Positions 16,803 to 24,483 of a stretch of DNA of 33,377 bases are shown here, one piece after another. The notes beneath the pieces were generated by a model. That model did no database searches. It worked only from the letters and a program-made list of their open reading frames with translations, and was not told the DNA's origin. Origin of the DNA: an uncultured Capnocytophaga sp. Lineage in GTDB: Bacteria > Bacteroidota > Bacteroidia > Flavobacteriales > Flavobacteriaceae. Position 1 is the stretch's first letter; each line of letters starts with the position of its first letter. Made by a program: the position numbers and the translations under genes. Where the stretch lies: the NCBI RefSeq assembly GCF_937936315.1, contig NZ_CALGWU010000031.1, forward strand, positions 1 to 33,377, in the 5' to 3' direction.

Positions 16803-17138
16803 ATGAACGAGATACATCTAAAAATAACCGATCGCGAGGGGCTTCTATACGAAATAGAAGCCCCTACCGATATGAATATGAACCTAATGGAAGTAATGCG
16901 TGCCTACGAAATCGCCCAAGATGGTGAGATAGGAATCTGTGGAGGAATGGCTATGTGTGCTTCTTGTCAGTGTTACATACAGAATGAAAACGAGGTAGTG
17001 CTTCCTGAAATGGGTGAAGAAGAACAGGCAATGCTTTTCGAGGCTTTTCACGTACAACCCAATAGTAGGCTGGGATGTCAAATACCTATTACTCCTGAAA
17101 TCAATGGATTAGAAGTGGTCTTAGCACCTTTTTCTTAA
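16803..17138 (+). CDS. Adrenodoxin-type 2Fe-2S ferredoxin
   Basis: A 111-residue soluble protein with the four cluster cysteines Cys46, Cys52, Cys55 and Cys92 (C-x5-C-x2-C ... LGC), the spacing of adrenodoxin/ISC-type ferredoxins. No ISC genes are adjacent. It probably takes electrons from the reductase encoded at 14592-15650. The start codon directly follows the TAA of the YD-repeat gene, so it relies on coupled translation or reinitiation. Confidence 0.9.
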   Translation: MNEIHLKITDREGLLYEIEAPTDMNMNLMEVMRAYEIAQDGEIGICGGMAMCASCQCYIQNENEVVLPEMGEEEQAMLFEAFHVQPNSRLGCQIPITPEINGLEVVLAPFS

Positions 17139-17167
17139 ATAATAACCTTTAGTATATTATTTTTTTA

Positions 17168-17175
17168 TATCTTTG
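17168..17175 (+). promoter_or_regulatory. Promoter -7 box before the lipoprotein-dnaX pair
   Basis: TATCTTTG fits the -7 consensus, 18 bases before the ATG at 17194. The -33 element is weak (TTA at about 17148). This gives dnaX a promoter separate from the ferredoxin unit. Confidence 0.5.
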
Positions 17176-17193
17176 CCCAAATATTGAAACTCA

Positions 17194-17712
17194 ATGAATA
17201 GAAAAATACTTTTATTTGCTTTTATAATAGGGCTTTTTGCAATAGCTTGCAACGATGGTGATTTAGAGGTAGAAAACATTTCGTTTGAAAACTCAGATGT
17301 ACTTTCTTGCAAGGCAAATGATACAGCAGTAAACTTTCTGTTTAAATACAGTCAAAAACAAGCTCTTATTCTAATCCTTCCTACAAGAGTTTTAGAGAAC
17401 AAAGAGAAAACAGTTACAGGAACTATTCCTAGTAATTTTAAACTCTATTATCGTACGTTTAACGATGTGGTAACAAGCAATTATTTTTGTAATATCATTG
17501 CTCCTGCTTCTCCTCAAGTTACTTTTGAAAGCGAAGCTACTGGAGGTACTGTAACCATTAATACTCGACCTATTTACAACGAAAATACAGGCACTTTGTT
17601 GCGCTATGACCACCAAATAACAATTGATAACTTAGTCCTCTTAAATCAAGACCAGAACAAAATAGTAAATTCAAATTACATTTTTGGCACTTACCAAACT
17701 AACAAACAGTAG
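17194..17712 (+). CDS. Hypothetical lipoprotein
   Basis: A 172-residue exported protein whose signal ends in a lipobox (FAIAC, lipidated Cys19) followed by NDGD, so acidic residues after the cysteine could favour surface exposure as in Capnocytophaga-type lipoproteins. The mature part is beta-rich with no family I recognise. It is two bases upstream of the dnaX start, so it is co-transcribed with a replication gene without an obvious reason. Confidence 0.75.
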   Translation: MNRKILLFAFIIGLFAIACNDGDLEVENISFENSDVLSCKANDTAVNFLFKYSQKQALILILPTRVLENKEKTVTGTIPSNFKLYYRTFNDVVTSNYFCNIIAPASPQVTFESEATGGTVTINTRPIYNENTGTLLRYDHQITIDNLVLLNQDQNKIVNSNYIFGTYQTNKQ

Positions 17713-17714
17713 AG

Positions 17715-18806
17715 ATGAACCACTTCGTAGTATCAGCACGTAAATATCGCCCACAATCCTTTCGTGATGTAGTAGGGCAACAAGCTATCACCAATACCCT
17801 CCTCAACGCCATTGAAAACAATCACTTGGCGCAGGCACTTCTTTTCACAGGACCGCGTGGTGTAGGGAAAACTACTTGTGCTCGTATCTTAGCCAAAAAG
17901 ATAAATGAACAAACTGCTGGTGTAGAAGATGAAAATGACTTTGCCTTTAATATTTTTGAACTAGATGCTGCTTCTAATAATAGTGTAGATGATATACGCA
18001 AACTTATTGAACAAGTGCGCATACCCCCTCAAGTAGGCAAATACAAAGTATATATTATTGATGAGGTGCATATGTTATCACCCTCTGCTTTCAATGCTTT
18101 TCTCAAAACTTTAGAAGAGCCTCCTAAGCACGCTATCTTCATCCTAGCAACTACCGAAAAACACAAAATCATTCCTACTATTTTATCACGTTGCCAGATA
18201 TTTGATTTCAAGCGCATTACTATTAATGATATTCGAGAATATCTAAAATATATAGCTCAACAACAAGAAATTGATGCAGAGGACGAAGCCTTACAAATCA
18301 TCGCACAAAAAGCCGATGGAGCTATGCGTGATGCCCTTTCTATCTTTGACCGTGTAGTGAGCTTTTCAGGAGAGAAAATTACCCGACAAGCTACTTCCGA
18401 AATACTAAATGTACTCGACTACGAAGTTTATTTTAAAGTAACTGACCTTATTTTAGATAATAAACTTCCAGAGTTGTTAGTAGCATTCAACGATACGATA
18501 GCACAAGGTTTTGATGGTAATCACTTTATAGCTGGTTTAGCAAGCCATTTCCGTGATTTAATGGTATGTAAAAATCCTACTACCATAACTCTAATGGAAG
18601 TAGGGGAGGAGACTCAAAAAAAATATACCGAACAAAGCACTCGTGCTACTGTTCCTTTCTTAATGGATGCCATCGCTATTGCAAACGATTGCGACCTGAA
18701 ATATCGCACCAGCAAGAACCAGCGACTATTGGTAGAAATAGCTTTAATGCAACTCGCCTCTATAACTTACCAAGGAGATAAAAAAAAAATGATGGACGCT
18801 TCATAA
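17715..18806 (+). CDS. dnaX: DNA polymerase III subunit gamma (zero-frame product of dnaX)
   Basis: The zero frame gives 363 residues: Walker A GPRGVGKT (46-53), Walker B IIDEVH (Asp116-Glu117), the SRC arginine-finger motif (LSRCQIFDFKR), and the clamp-loader collar ending at LMQLASI. It then meets a run of ten A residues and stops five codons later at TAA 18804-18806. The cut lies just after domain III, as in the E. coli gamma form. The zinc-ribbon cysteines usually following Walker A are missing and replaced by a short acidic stretch. The longer product continues in the -1 frame from 18788. Whether the truncation is programmed or an assembly error is discussed in the findings. Confidence 0.85.
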   Translation: MNHFVVSARKYRPQSFRDVVGQQAITNTLLNAIENNHLAQALLFTGPRGVGKTTCARILAKKINEQTAGVEDENDFAFNIFELDAASNNSVDDIRKLIEQVRIPPQVGKYKVYIIDEVHMLSPSAFNAFLKTLEEPPKHAIFILATTEKHKIIPTILSRCQIFDFKRITINDIREYLKYIAQQQEIDAEDEALQIIAQKADGAMRDALSIFDRVVSFSGEKITRQATSEILNVLDYEVYFKVTDLILDNKLPELLVAFNDTIAQGFDGNHFIAGLASHFRDLMVCKNPTTITLMEVGEETQKKYTEQSTRATVPFLMDAIAIANDCDLKYRTSKNQRLLVEIALMQLASITYQGDKKKMMDAS

Positions 18807-18819
18807 TTCCGTCTTATGA
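18772..18819 (+). promoter_or_regulatory. Putative slippage/frameshift site in dnaX (A10 run)
   Basis: AAGGAG (18772-18777), an A10 run (18780-18789), and a small downstream hairpin (TCATAA 18801-18806 with TTATGA 18814-18819) form a candidate recoding site. The A10 alone could cause RNA polymerase slippage; an extra A would join the two frames. The AAGGAG and hairpin resemble stimulators of ribosomal -1 shifting, although Bacteroidota ribosomes use Shine-Dalgarno pairing little. The hairpin is weak. Confidence 0.6.
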
Positions 18820-19408
18820 TTTTAATAGTCAAGAACATTCCTCCAATGAGATCATAAACATATCTTATCTGCAACAACCTAAAGTAGTAGTATCTTCAGC
18901 TTCTATACCTAATATTCCGCAAATCAGTAAGGAACAGCGTAGTAATGTAGTTTCAGGGTTTTCTATTAAGAGTGTACATGTAAAAATAGAACATCAAAAG
19001 AATAGCAAAGAAATTATAATAGACCCTAATTCTTTACCTAAAGAACTATTTACTCAAGAGGCTTTTCAAAACTATTGGGATAATTATATAGAAGAACTAC
19101 TTACAAAAGGAGAACGTATACAAGCCTCTATTCTAAAGATAGCCAATTTAAAACTAGATGGAACTACCATTGATTTGGAAGTGTCTAGTAATACTGCAAA
19201 AATTGAAATACTGAATATGGAACACCATTTATTGGATTATCTACATAGATCATTACGTAATTATGATATAAATATTCAGATAAATGTAAATGAAGAGATT
19301 GCTAAGAAAATAGCGGTTACTCCTGAGGATAAATATGAGCGATTATTAGAAGAAAATCCTCTGTTACAAGATTTTAAAAATGCTTTTAGCTTAATGTTAA
19401 AACCTTAA
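18788..19408 (+). CDS. dnaX: DnaX tau-specific C-terminal part in the -1 frame
   Basis: Reading from 18788 in the -1 frame, 206 codons are open to TAA 19406-19408. A joined tau would have 564 residues, in the normal range for this family. The segment begins NDGRFIIPSYD, directly following the KKK of the collar end, and ends with KYERLLEENPLLQDFKNAF, which from memory resembles flavobacterial DnaX C-termini. The only internal start candidates lie deep inside (TTG 19175), so it is not an independent gene. Codon use does not look decayed and there are no stops, so it is under selection or very recently split. A terminator follows at 19432-19464. Confidence 0.8.
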   Translation, partial: NDGRFIIPSYDFNSQEHSSNEIINISYLQQPKVVVSSASIPNIPQISKEQRSNVVSGFSIKSVHVKIEHQKNSKEIIIDPNSLPKELFTQEAFQNYWDNYIEELLTKGERIQASILKIANLKLDGTTIDLEVSSNTAKIEILNMEHHLLDYLHRSLRNYDINIQINVNEEIAKKIAVTPEDKYERLLEENPLLQDFKNAFSLMLKP

Positions 19409-19431
19409 TTATCTGTATTGTAAAATATTAT

Positions 19432-19464
19432 TGCTATTGTATTTAACTGCAATAGCATTTTTTT
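19432..19464 (+). terminator. Rho-independent terminator after dnaX
   Basis: TGCTATTG (19432-19439) pairs with CAATAGCA (19450-19457) and is followed at once by seven T residues (19458-19464). Confidence 0.85.
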
Positions 19465-19477
19465 ATTTCTAAAACTT

Positions 19478-19507
19478 TTGTTTTTTTTAGTATAATGTTT
19501 AACTTTG
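19478..19507 (+). promoter_or_regulatory. Promoter of the DeoR-type regulator
   Basis: TTG (19478-19480), 19-base spacer and TAACTTTG (19500-19507). The leader is about 65 bases long and contains no clear operator palindrome that I could identify. Confidence 0.65.
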
Positions 19508-19579
19508 CCGTCAAATTGTTAATATAGGACTTTTTTGAACTAACTATTTTCAATACGAATATTAATAAAATTATAAAAT

Positions 19580-20344
19580 ATGAAAGTACTTAATGAACGA
19601 CAGTCTAAGATTTTGGAGAGCTTAGAAACCAAAAAGTACATCAGCGTAAATGAACTGAGTGAAAAACTTAAAGTTTCAGTAGTTACTATACGTAAAGACT
19701 TAACGCTCTTAGAACAAGAAGGTTACCTACACCGTACTCACGGAGGTGCTAGTAAGCAAATGCGCTATGTATTTGACCAAACAGTAACTGAGAAAGAAAC
19801 TCAAAATGTAGAAGAAAAAACGCGTATTATTACTAAAGCGTTAGACTTTATCAAAGAAAATGAGTTTATTATACTTTCATCAGGAACTACAGTTAATTTA
19901 TTAGCTCAAAAACTTTATGGCTTCCGTAATCTTACTGTATTAACCCCTTCATTAAGGGTTGCCTTAGAAGTATGCAAAAACCCTAACGTAAACACTATCC
20001 ACCTAGGAGGTGAGGTACGCAAAAATTCTACCTCTACTATAGGCGTACTCGCCGAAGAAACTCTTAGCAACTTCTCTTGTACTACTTTATTCTTAGGAAT
20101 AGAAGGTATAGATCTTGATTATGGCTTGAGTTCTACCAATGTAGGAGAAGCTCATCTCAACAAAAAAATGATGGAACGTGTAGATAAAACTATTGTCCTT
20201 GCTGACTCCTCAAAAATACATAAACGCGGTTTTGGATTCATTTGTTACGTCGAAAAAATAGATATGCTCATCACCGATAGTAACGTAGACCCTGAATTTG
20301 TAGAAGAACTTGAAAAAAGAGGTGTAGAAGTAGTAATTTGCTAA
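19580..20344 (+). CDS. DeoR/GlpR family transcriptional regulator
   Basis: A 254-residue DNA-binding repressor with an N-terminal winged helix (ISVNELSEKLKVSVVTIRKDL, then EQEGYLHRTHGGA) and a C-terminal DeoRC sensor domain related to sugar-phosphate isomerases (SSGTTVNLLAQ, FLGIEGIDLDYGLS, DSSKIHKRGFG). The ligand is normally a phosphorylated sugar. No sugar catabolic gene is adjacent, so its targets are elsewhere. It is transcribed from its own promoter; an eight-base inverted repeat covers its stop codon. Confidence 0.92.
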   Translation: MKVLNERQSKILESLETKKYISVNELSEKLKVSVVTIRKDLTLLEQEGYLHRTHGGASKQMRYVFDQTVTEKETQNVEEKTRIITKALDFIKENEFIILSSGTTVNLLAQKLYGFRNLTVLTPSLRVALEVCKNPNVNTIHLGGEVRKNSTSTIGVLAEETLSNFSCTTLFLGIEGIDLDYGLSSTNVGEAHLNKKMMERVDKTIVLADSSKIHKRGFGFICYVEKIDMLITDSNVDPEFVEELEKRGVEVVIC

Positions 20345-20354
20345 CTAGCAAATT
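20335..20354 (+). other. Hairpin over the stop codon of the DeoR-type gene
   Basis: AATTTGCT (20335-20342) pairs with AGCAAATT (20347-20354) around a four-base loop and includes the TAA stop. No T run follows, so it is more likely an intercistronic processing or weak attenuation element than a full terminator. Confidence 0.4.
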
Positions 20355-20374
20355 CACAAATTAATAAATTGTTT

Positions 20375-20716
20375 ATGATACAAATATATCACAATCCTAA
20401 ATGCTCCAAATCGCGTTGTGGTTTGGAGCTTTTAAAAGAATCTAATAAAGCATATCAAGTTGTAGATTACCTTAAAGAAGGTATTTCTAAAGAACAAATT
20501 AAAGAGTTACTCACTAAATTACAACTATCTCCTATTGAATTAGTTCGTACTAAAGAAAATGTCTGGAAAGAACATTTTAAAGGAAAAACACTTACTGATG
20601 AACAAATCATAGAAGCAATGGTACAATATCCTCAGCTTATCGAACGCCCTATCGTTGTGGTAGGTGATAAAGCTGTAATAGGTCGCCCTACTGAAAAAAT
20701 AAATGATATTATATAA
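20375..20716 (+). CDS. ArsC-family (glutaredoxin-type) reductase
   Basis: A 113-residue thioredoxin-fold protein with the ArsC motif H-x3-C-x3-R (His6, Cys10, Arg14 in YHNPKCSKSR) and the later RPIVVVGDKAVIGRP block. Canonical members reduce arsenate with glutathione/glutaredoxin; other members (YffB/Spx-like) have unknown roles. No ars operon genes are near, so arsenate may not be the substrate. The ATG at 20375 is chosen over TTG 20369, because the fold starts at once with MIQIYHNP. Confidence 0.85.
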   Translation: MIQIYHNPKCSKSRCGLELLKESNKAYQVVDYLKEGISKEQIKELLTKLQLSPIELVRTKENVWKEHFKGKTLTDEQIIEAMVQYPQLIERPIVVVGDKAVIGRPTEKINDII

Positions 20717-20723
20717 TTAACAA

Positions 20724-21599
20724 ATGAGAAAAACACTATTATGTGCCATTGCTTTCGTTTGGGGAGCAACAGCTATGTACTCACAAGCATACATTTCTGT
20801 GAGTGGTGGGTATGGATTTAAAGCTCACGAAAAGACATTAGGTAGAGATGCTTCCAATCCTACTGCCATTACTGATTTAAAAGGAAGCTATGGCGAAGGT
20901 TATCAAGCACAATTGCGCGGAGGTTATTTCTTCCACAAACATTGGGGAGCTGAATTAGCTTTGGGATATCTCCACGGAGAGGATATGACAACCAACAAAA
21001 ACCAAGTTTTGAATATGAAAGGACACGGTCGTGCTTATGGCGCTTCTCTTTCATTAGTATTCAACATTACTGATAATTTATATGTACGTGCTGGAGGAGT
21101 TACAAAAATAGGTGGTAAAACTGAAATAGAAACAGAACTTAATGTTGCTAATCTTCCATTAAAACTATTTAATCCAATGGCTCCTGCTGGAGCAACTGTA
21201 GATATGAAAGCTGATTTCAACAATAATTTCCACGGAAAAATACCTTTTGGTTTTATAGGAGGAATAGGTTATCGTTTTAAAGTGGCTGATAAAGTAGCTT
21301 TTTTTATAGAAGGTGAGTACCTCAACATCAATGTACCACGCAAGGAATCTAAACTAAAAGATTTCTCAGCAACTCGTACTATAGCAGGCACTACTTCTGC
21401 AATTAGCCTTCAAGAGTTTAAAACTTATATGGCAACTCTACAAAATGCTCCTGCTTCTCCTCAAACAGCAGCATTGAAACAATTGGTTACTCAAATATCA
21501 CCTTTATTGGAAGACACTTATAGTTGGGAAGGAAAGGGAGCTCCTGATGCTCCTTATTCATCTATAGGGGTTCATTTTGGAGTAACCTATACTTTTTAG
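20724..21599 (+). CDS. Outer membrane beta-barrel protein
   Basis: A 291-residue exported protein: signal peptide ending near TAMYSQA, then alternating beta-strands rich in Gly and aromatics (YISVSGGYGF, QAQLRGGYFF, WGAELALGYLH, GFIGGIGYRF) and a terminal strand ending in YTF, the usual C-terminal aromatic of outer membrane proteins. Six to eight strands are probable, with a long loop near residues 205-260. The function is unknown. It lies seven bases after the ArsC-family gene in a likely operon and ends at a hairpin terminator. Confidence 0.8.
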   Translation: MRKTLLCAIAFVWGATAMYSQAYISVSGGYGFKAHEKTLGRDASNPTAITDLKGSYGEGYQAQLRGGYFFHKHWGAELALGYLHGEDMTTNKNQVLNMKGHGRAYGASLSLVFNITDNLYVRAGGVTKIGGKTEIETELNVANLPLKLFNPMAPAGATVDMKADFNNNFHGKIPFGFIGGIGYRFKVADKVAFFIEGEYLNINVPRKESKLKDFSATRTIAGTTSAISLQEFKTYMATLQNAPASPQTAALKQLVTQISPLLEDTYSWEGKGAPDAPYSSIGVHFGVTYTF

Positions 21600-21623
21600 A
21601 AAATTTTCTTCACTATAATAAAA

Positions 21624-21668
21624 AAACACTTATCAGTTGAAAGTTTATCAAAACTGATAGGTGTTTTC
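21624..21668 (+). terminator. Hairpin terminator after the barrel protein
   Basis: Sixteen-base arms (21624-21639 with 21653-21668) pair with one G-T wobble around a 13-base loop; a T-rich tail follows the second arm. Confidence 0.82.
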
Positions 21669-21712
21669 TTACTAAAAGTAATCAATAAAAGAAAAATACT
21701 CAGTAAAAAATT

Positions 21713-21743
21713 TGCTTCATATATAAAAAAAGAAGTACATTTG
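21713..21743 (+). promoter_or_regulatory. guaB promoter
   Basis: TTG (21713-21715), 20-base spacer and TACATTTG (21736-21743). The start should be near 21750, about 20 bases before the guaB ATG. Confidence 0.66.
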
Positions 21744-21769
21744 CACGCAACTAAATTCTCTTTTTTAAA

Positions 21770-23239
21770 ATGAATTTCCAAGATAAAATTATTAATGAGG
21801 GGCTTACCTATGACGATGTCCTTCTTATCCCCAATTACTCTGAGGTATTACCTCGAGAAGTATCAATTACCTCACATTTTACTCGTAATATCACTCTAAA
21901 TGTACCCATTATCTCTGCAGCAATGGATACTGTAACTGAAGCTGCTATGGCTATAGCTATGGCACGTGAAGGAGGTATAGGAGTGCTCCACAAAAATATG
22001 ACTATTGAGGAGCAAGCTAAACAAATACGCAAAGTCAAACGTGCCGAAAGCGGTATGATTATCGACCCCGTTACACTTCCATTAAACAGCAAAGTGAGTG
22101 ATGCAAAACGCTGTATGAAAGAAAATAGTATTGGAGGTATTCCTATTGTTGATGACAATGGAATATTAAAAGGCATTGTAACTAACCGTGATTTACGCTT
22201 TGAACACGATAACAATCGCCCTATAACCGAAGTAATGACCTCTAAAAATCTTGTAATTGCCAACGAAGGTACTTCTATGAAAGAAGCTGAGGGTATTTTA
22301 CAACGCAGTAAGGTAGAAAAACTACCAGTAGTAGATAAAAATTATAAATTAGTAGGACTTATAACCTTCCGAGACATTGCCAACTTGCAAGAAAAATCTA
22401 TTTCTAACAAAGATAGCTTAGGACGATTGCGTGTCGCAGCAGCCTTAGGCGTTACTGCCGATGTAGTAGACCGTGCCCAAGCCCTTGTACAAGCAGGAGT
22501 TGATGCCGTAGTTATCGATACAGCTCACGGACATACAAAAGGCGTAGTGAGCGCTCTTAAAGCCGTAAAAAGCAAGTTCGCCGACTTAGATGTAGTTGTA
22601 GGAAATATTGCCACTGCCGAGGCTGCACTTTATTTAGCTGAAAATGGTGCTGATGCAGTGAAGGTAGGTATAGGTCCAGGCTCTATATGCACTACTAGAG
22701 TGGTGGCAGGCGTTGGTTATCCTCAATTATCAGCGGTAATGAACGTGGCAAATGCTCTTAAAGGCAAAGGAATTCCAGTGATTGCAGATGGAGGTATTCG
22801 CTATACTGGCGATATAGTAAAAGCTATAGCAGCAGGTGCTAATAGTGTAATGCTTGGCTCTCTGCTTGCTGGTACAAAGGAATCTCCAGGAGAAACTATA
22901 ATTTTTGAAGGTAGAAAATACAAGTCTTATCGTGGTATGGGATCGGTAGAAGCAATGAACCAAGGTAGTAAAGACCGCTATTTTCAAGATGTTGAAGATG
23001 ATATTAAAAAACTTGTTCCTGAAGGCATTGTAGGACGCGTAGCATACAAAGGTGAATTACAAGAAAGTATGCATCAGTTCATCGGAGGCTTGCGCGCAGG
23101 TATGGGATACTGTGGAGCCAAGGATATCGAAACGTTGCAAGCCGTGAGTCGCTTTGTGCGCATCACCGCAAGCGGAATTACCGAAAGCCACCCCCATAAT
23201 ATTACCATCACCAAAGAAGCTCCTAATTATTCGCGTTAG
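21770..23239 (+). CDS. guaB: Inosine-5'-monophosphate dehydrogenase
   Basis: A 489-residue enzyme that oxidises IMP to XMP with NAD+, the committed step to GMP. The catalytic loop GPGSICTTRVVAGVG carries the active-site cysteine, and a flap region RGMGSVEAMNQGS follows. Two CBS domains (about 90-210) are inserted in the barrel, as in full-length IMPDH. It is transcribed alone from a consensus promoter and followed by a strong hairpin terminator. Confidence 0.97.
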   Translation: MNFQDKIINEGLTYDDVLLIPNYSEVLPREVSITSHFTRNITLNVPIISAAMDTVTEAAMAIAMAREGGIGVLHKNMTIEEQAKQIRKVKRAESGMIIDPVTLPLNSKVSDAKRCMKENSIGGIPIVDDNGILKGIVTNRDLRFEHDNNRPITEVMTSKNLVIANEGTSMKEAEGILQRSKVEKLPVVDKNYKLVGLITFRDIANLQEKSISNKDSLGRLRVAAALGVTADVVDRAQALVQAGVDAVVIDTAHGHTKGVVSALKAVKSKFADLDVVVGNIATAEAALYLAENGADAVKVGIGPGSICTTRVVAGVGYPQLSAVMNVANALKGKGIPVIADGGIRYTGDIVKAIAAGANSVMLGSLLAGTKESPGETIIFEGRKYKSYRGMGSVEAMNQGSKDRYFQDVEDDIKKLVPEGIVGRVAYKGELQESMHQFIGGLRAGMGYCGAKDIETLQAVSRFVRITASGITESHPHNITITKEAPNYSR

Positions 23240-23263
23240 TAAACGAATAAAACTCCTAAAAAT

Positions 23264-23296
23264 GAGGCTGTCTAATCTTTTCAGACAGCCTCGTTT
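23264..23296 (+). terminator. Rho-independent terminator after guaB
   Basis: GAGGCTGTCT (23264-23273) pairs perfectly with AGACAGCCTC (23283-23292) around a nine-base loop; A residues before and T residues after extend the stem. Confidence 0.9.
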
Positions 23297-23322
23297 ATAT
23301 AATAAAAATTAACCATATTTTC

Positions 23323-23345
23323 CTTACATCGAACTCACGTTAAAT
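23323..23345. repeat. Copy 2 of the 23-base identical element (upstream of mscS)
   Basis: Exact copy of 51-73, in the same orientation relative to the gene downstream. It ends 60 bases before the mscS ATG, between the guaB terminator and the mscS -7 box. In the ktrB copy the distance to the -7 box is 43 bases, here 21. Confidence 0.85.
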
Positions 23346-23366
23346 AACAAAAAACAACATATTTTG

Positions 23367-23374
23367 TACTTTTA
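23367..23374 (+). promoter_or_regulatory. Weak -7 box before mscS
   Basis: TACTTTTA departs from the consensus only at the last base. The expected -33 position falls on the end of the 23-base repeat and carries no TTG, so this promoter may need an activator or be weak. Confidence 0.4.
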
Positions 23375-23404
23375 CCACCTGATAAAATAAATCTATTAGA
23401 GAAA

Positions 23405-24274
23405 ATGGAAAACGGAATAGTAAATGATTACATTAATATTATAGAAGTATTTACTAAAAAAATACATCTATGGGTTCAACTCTTCATCAATAAAACACCT
23501 AATATTGTTATAGCCTTATTAGTTTTTATTTTAGGTTTTTATCTTTCTAGACTTATCAAAAAAATAGTCATTCGTATCTTAGAAAAGCGTGGTGTAAAAC
23601 CTTCTTCACGCATAATGCTTGGCAATATTATTTCTGTGTTGGTAGTTATTACCTTCTTTATGTTTTCGCTAAATATTTTAGACCTCGAAAATATGTTTAA
23701 AACCATTTTGGCAGGGGCAGGAGTAGCAGGTTTAGCTATCGGTTTGGCTTTACAAGGTACGCTTAGTAATACTTTTTCAGGTATTACCTTATCTTTTAGC
23801 AAGAGCATTCGCATAGGGCATCAAATTGAAACTATGGGCTATACAGGTACTATTGAAGATATAAATTTGCGTACTATCAAGCTTAAAATGGCTGACGGAA
23901 ACTATGTGTCGATACCTAATAAGCTTATAGTCGATAATCCTATGAAAAATTATTCTGAAAGTGATACTGCCAATGTATTAGTTACTTGTGGCGTAGGTTA
24001 TGAATCGGATTTGGAGCAGGTGAAAATGCTTACTGAAACTACTATTCGGCAAATGATGAAACAAAAAGAGCTTGATACTACCATTTCTTTTTATTATACT
24101 GAGTTCGCCGATAGTTCTATCAATTTTATTGTCTATTTTACTATTCCTTCCAAGAAACTTTCTGAGTCTTTTTTGTATAAATCAGAAGCTATAATGGCTA
24201 TCAAGAAGTGTTTTGATGCTCATAATATAAATATACCTTTCCCTATTCGTACCATTCAGATGGATAAACAATAA
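23405..24274 (+). CDS. Small-conductance mechanosensitive channel (MscS family)
   Basis: A 289-residue membrane protein with three N-terminal helices (about 30-130). The third is the Gly/Ala-rich pore helix AGAGVAGLAIGLALQGTLSN, followed by the MscS beta domain (SKSIRIGHQIETMGYTGTIEDI) and a C-terminal alpha/beta cage. Length equals E. coli MscS (286). It opens under membrane tension to release osmolytes. It is monocistronic and shares an upstream element with the potassium uptake operon. Confidence 0.94.
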   Translation: MENGIVNDYINIIEVFTKKIHLWVQLFINKTPNIVIALLVFILGFYLSRLIKKIVIRILEKRGVKPSSRIMLGNIISVLVVITFFMFSLNILDLENMFKTILAGAGVAGLAIGLALQGTLSNTFSGITLSFSKSIRIGHQIETMGYTGTIEDINLRTIKLKMADGNYVSIPNKLIVDNPMKNYSESDTANVLVTCGVGYESDLEQVKMLTETTIRQMMKQKELDTTISFYYTEFADSSINFIVYFTIPSKKLSESFLYKSEAIMAIKKCFDAHNINIPFPIRTIQMDKQ

Positions 24275-24343
24275 AAATTGAACCCAATGGAACCTATCCG
24301 AAAAGTCTCAAAATCGTATTTACATCCCTACTCTTTGCCAAAG

Positions 24344-24363
24344 TTGATTATTTTGATAATCAA
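24344..24363 (+). terminator. Possible hairpin after mscS
   Basis: TTGATTAT (24344-24351) pairs with ATAATCAA (24356-24363) around TTTG, 70 bases after mscS. It is AT-rich and followed by a weak T run, so termination is uncertain. It lies in a 209-base gene-free gap that also holds the GC-rich hairpin at 24388-24406; nothing else is evident there. Confidence 0.4.
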
Positions 24364-24387
24364 TTACTTTTAGAGTATGTTGTGTAG

Positions 24388-24406
24388 GGGCGTTTTGCAA
24401 GCGCCC
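24388..24406. repeat. GC-rich hairpin in the mscS-GHMP kinase gap
   Basis: GGGCG and CGCCC (24388-24392 and 24402-24406) flank TTTTGCAAG. The block is far more GC-rich than its surroundings and resembles dispersed REP-like intergenic hairpins. Only one copy is in this window. Confidence 0.4.
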
Positions 24407-24483
24407 ACATAAATAGAACTTTTCGTGTAGCCTCATCTCTCTTATATTGCACTCTATAGTTTAAACTAGTGCATTTACCTTTC

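Noticed and set aside
19175..19408. A separate small gene of 77 codons starting at TTG 19175
   Set aside because: The same frame is open back to the A10 run at 18788 and reads as the continuation of DnaX; the TTG lies inside a continuous coding segment with no promoter.
20375..21599. Arsenic resistance operon
   Set aside because: Only an ArsC-fold protein is present; no arsR, arsB or acr3 gene is near and the neighbouring barrel protein is not an arsenic transporter.
24275..24483. Decayed gene or RNA gene in the mscS-GHMP kinase gap
   Set aside because: No open frame of useful length and no tRNA-like fold; only two hairpins are seen.
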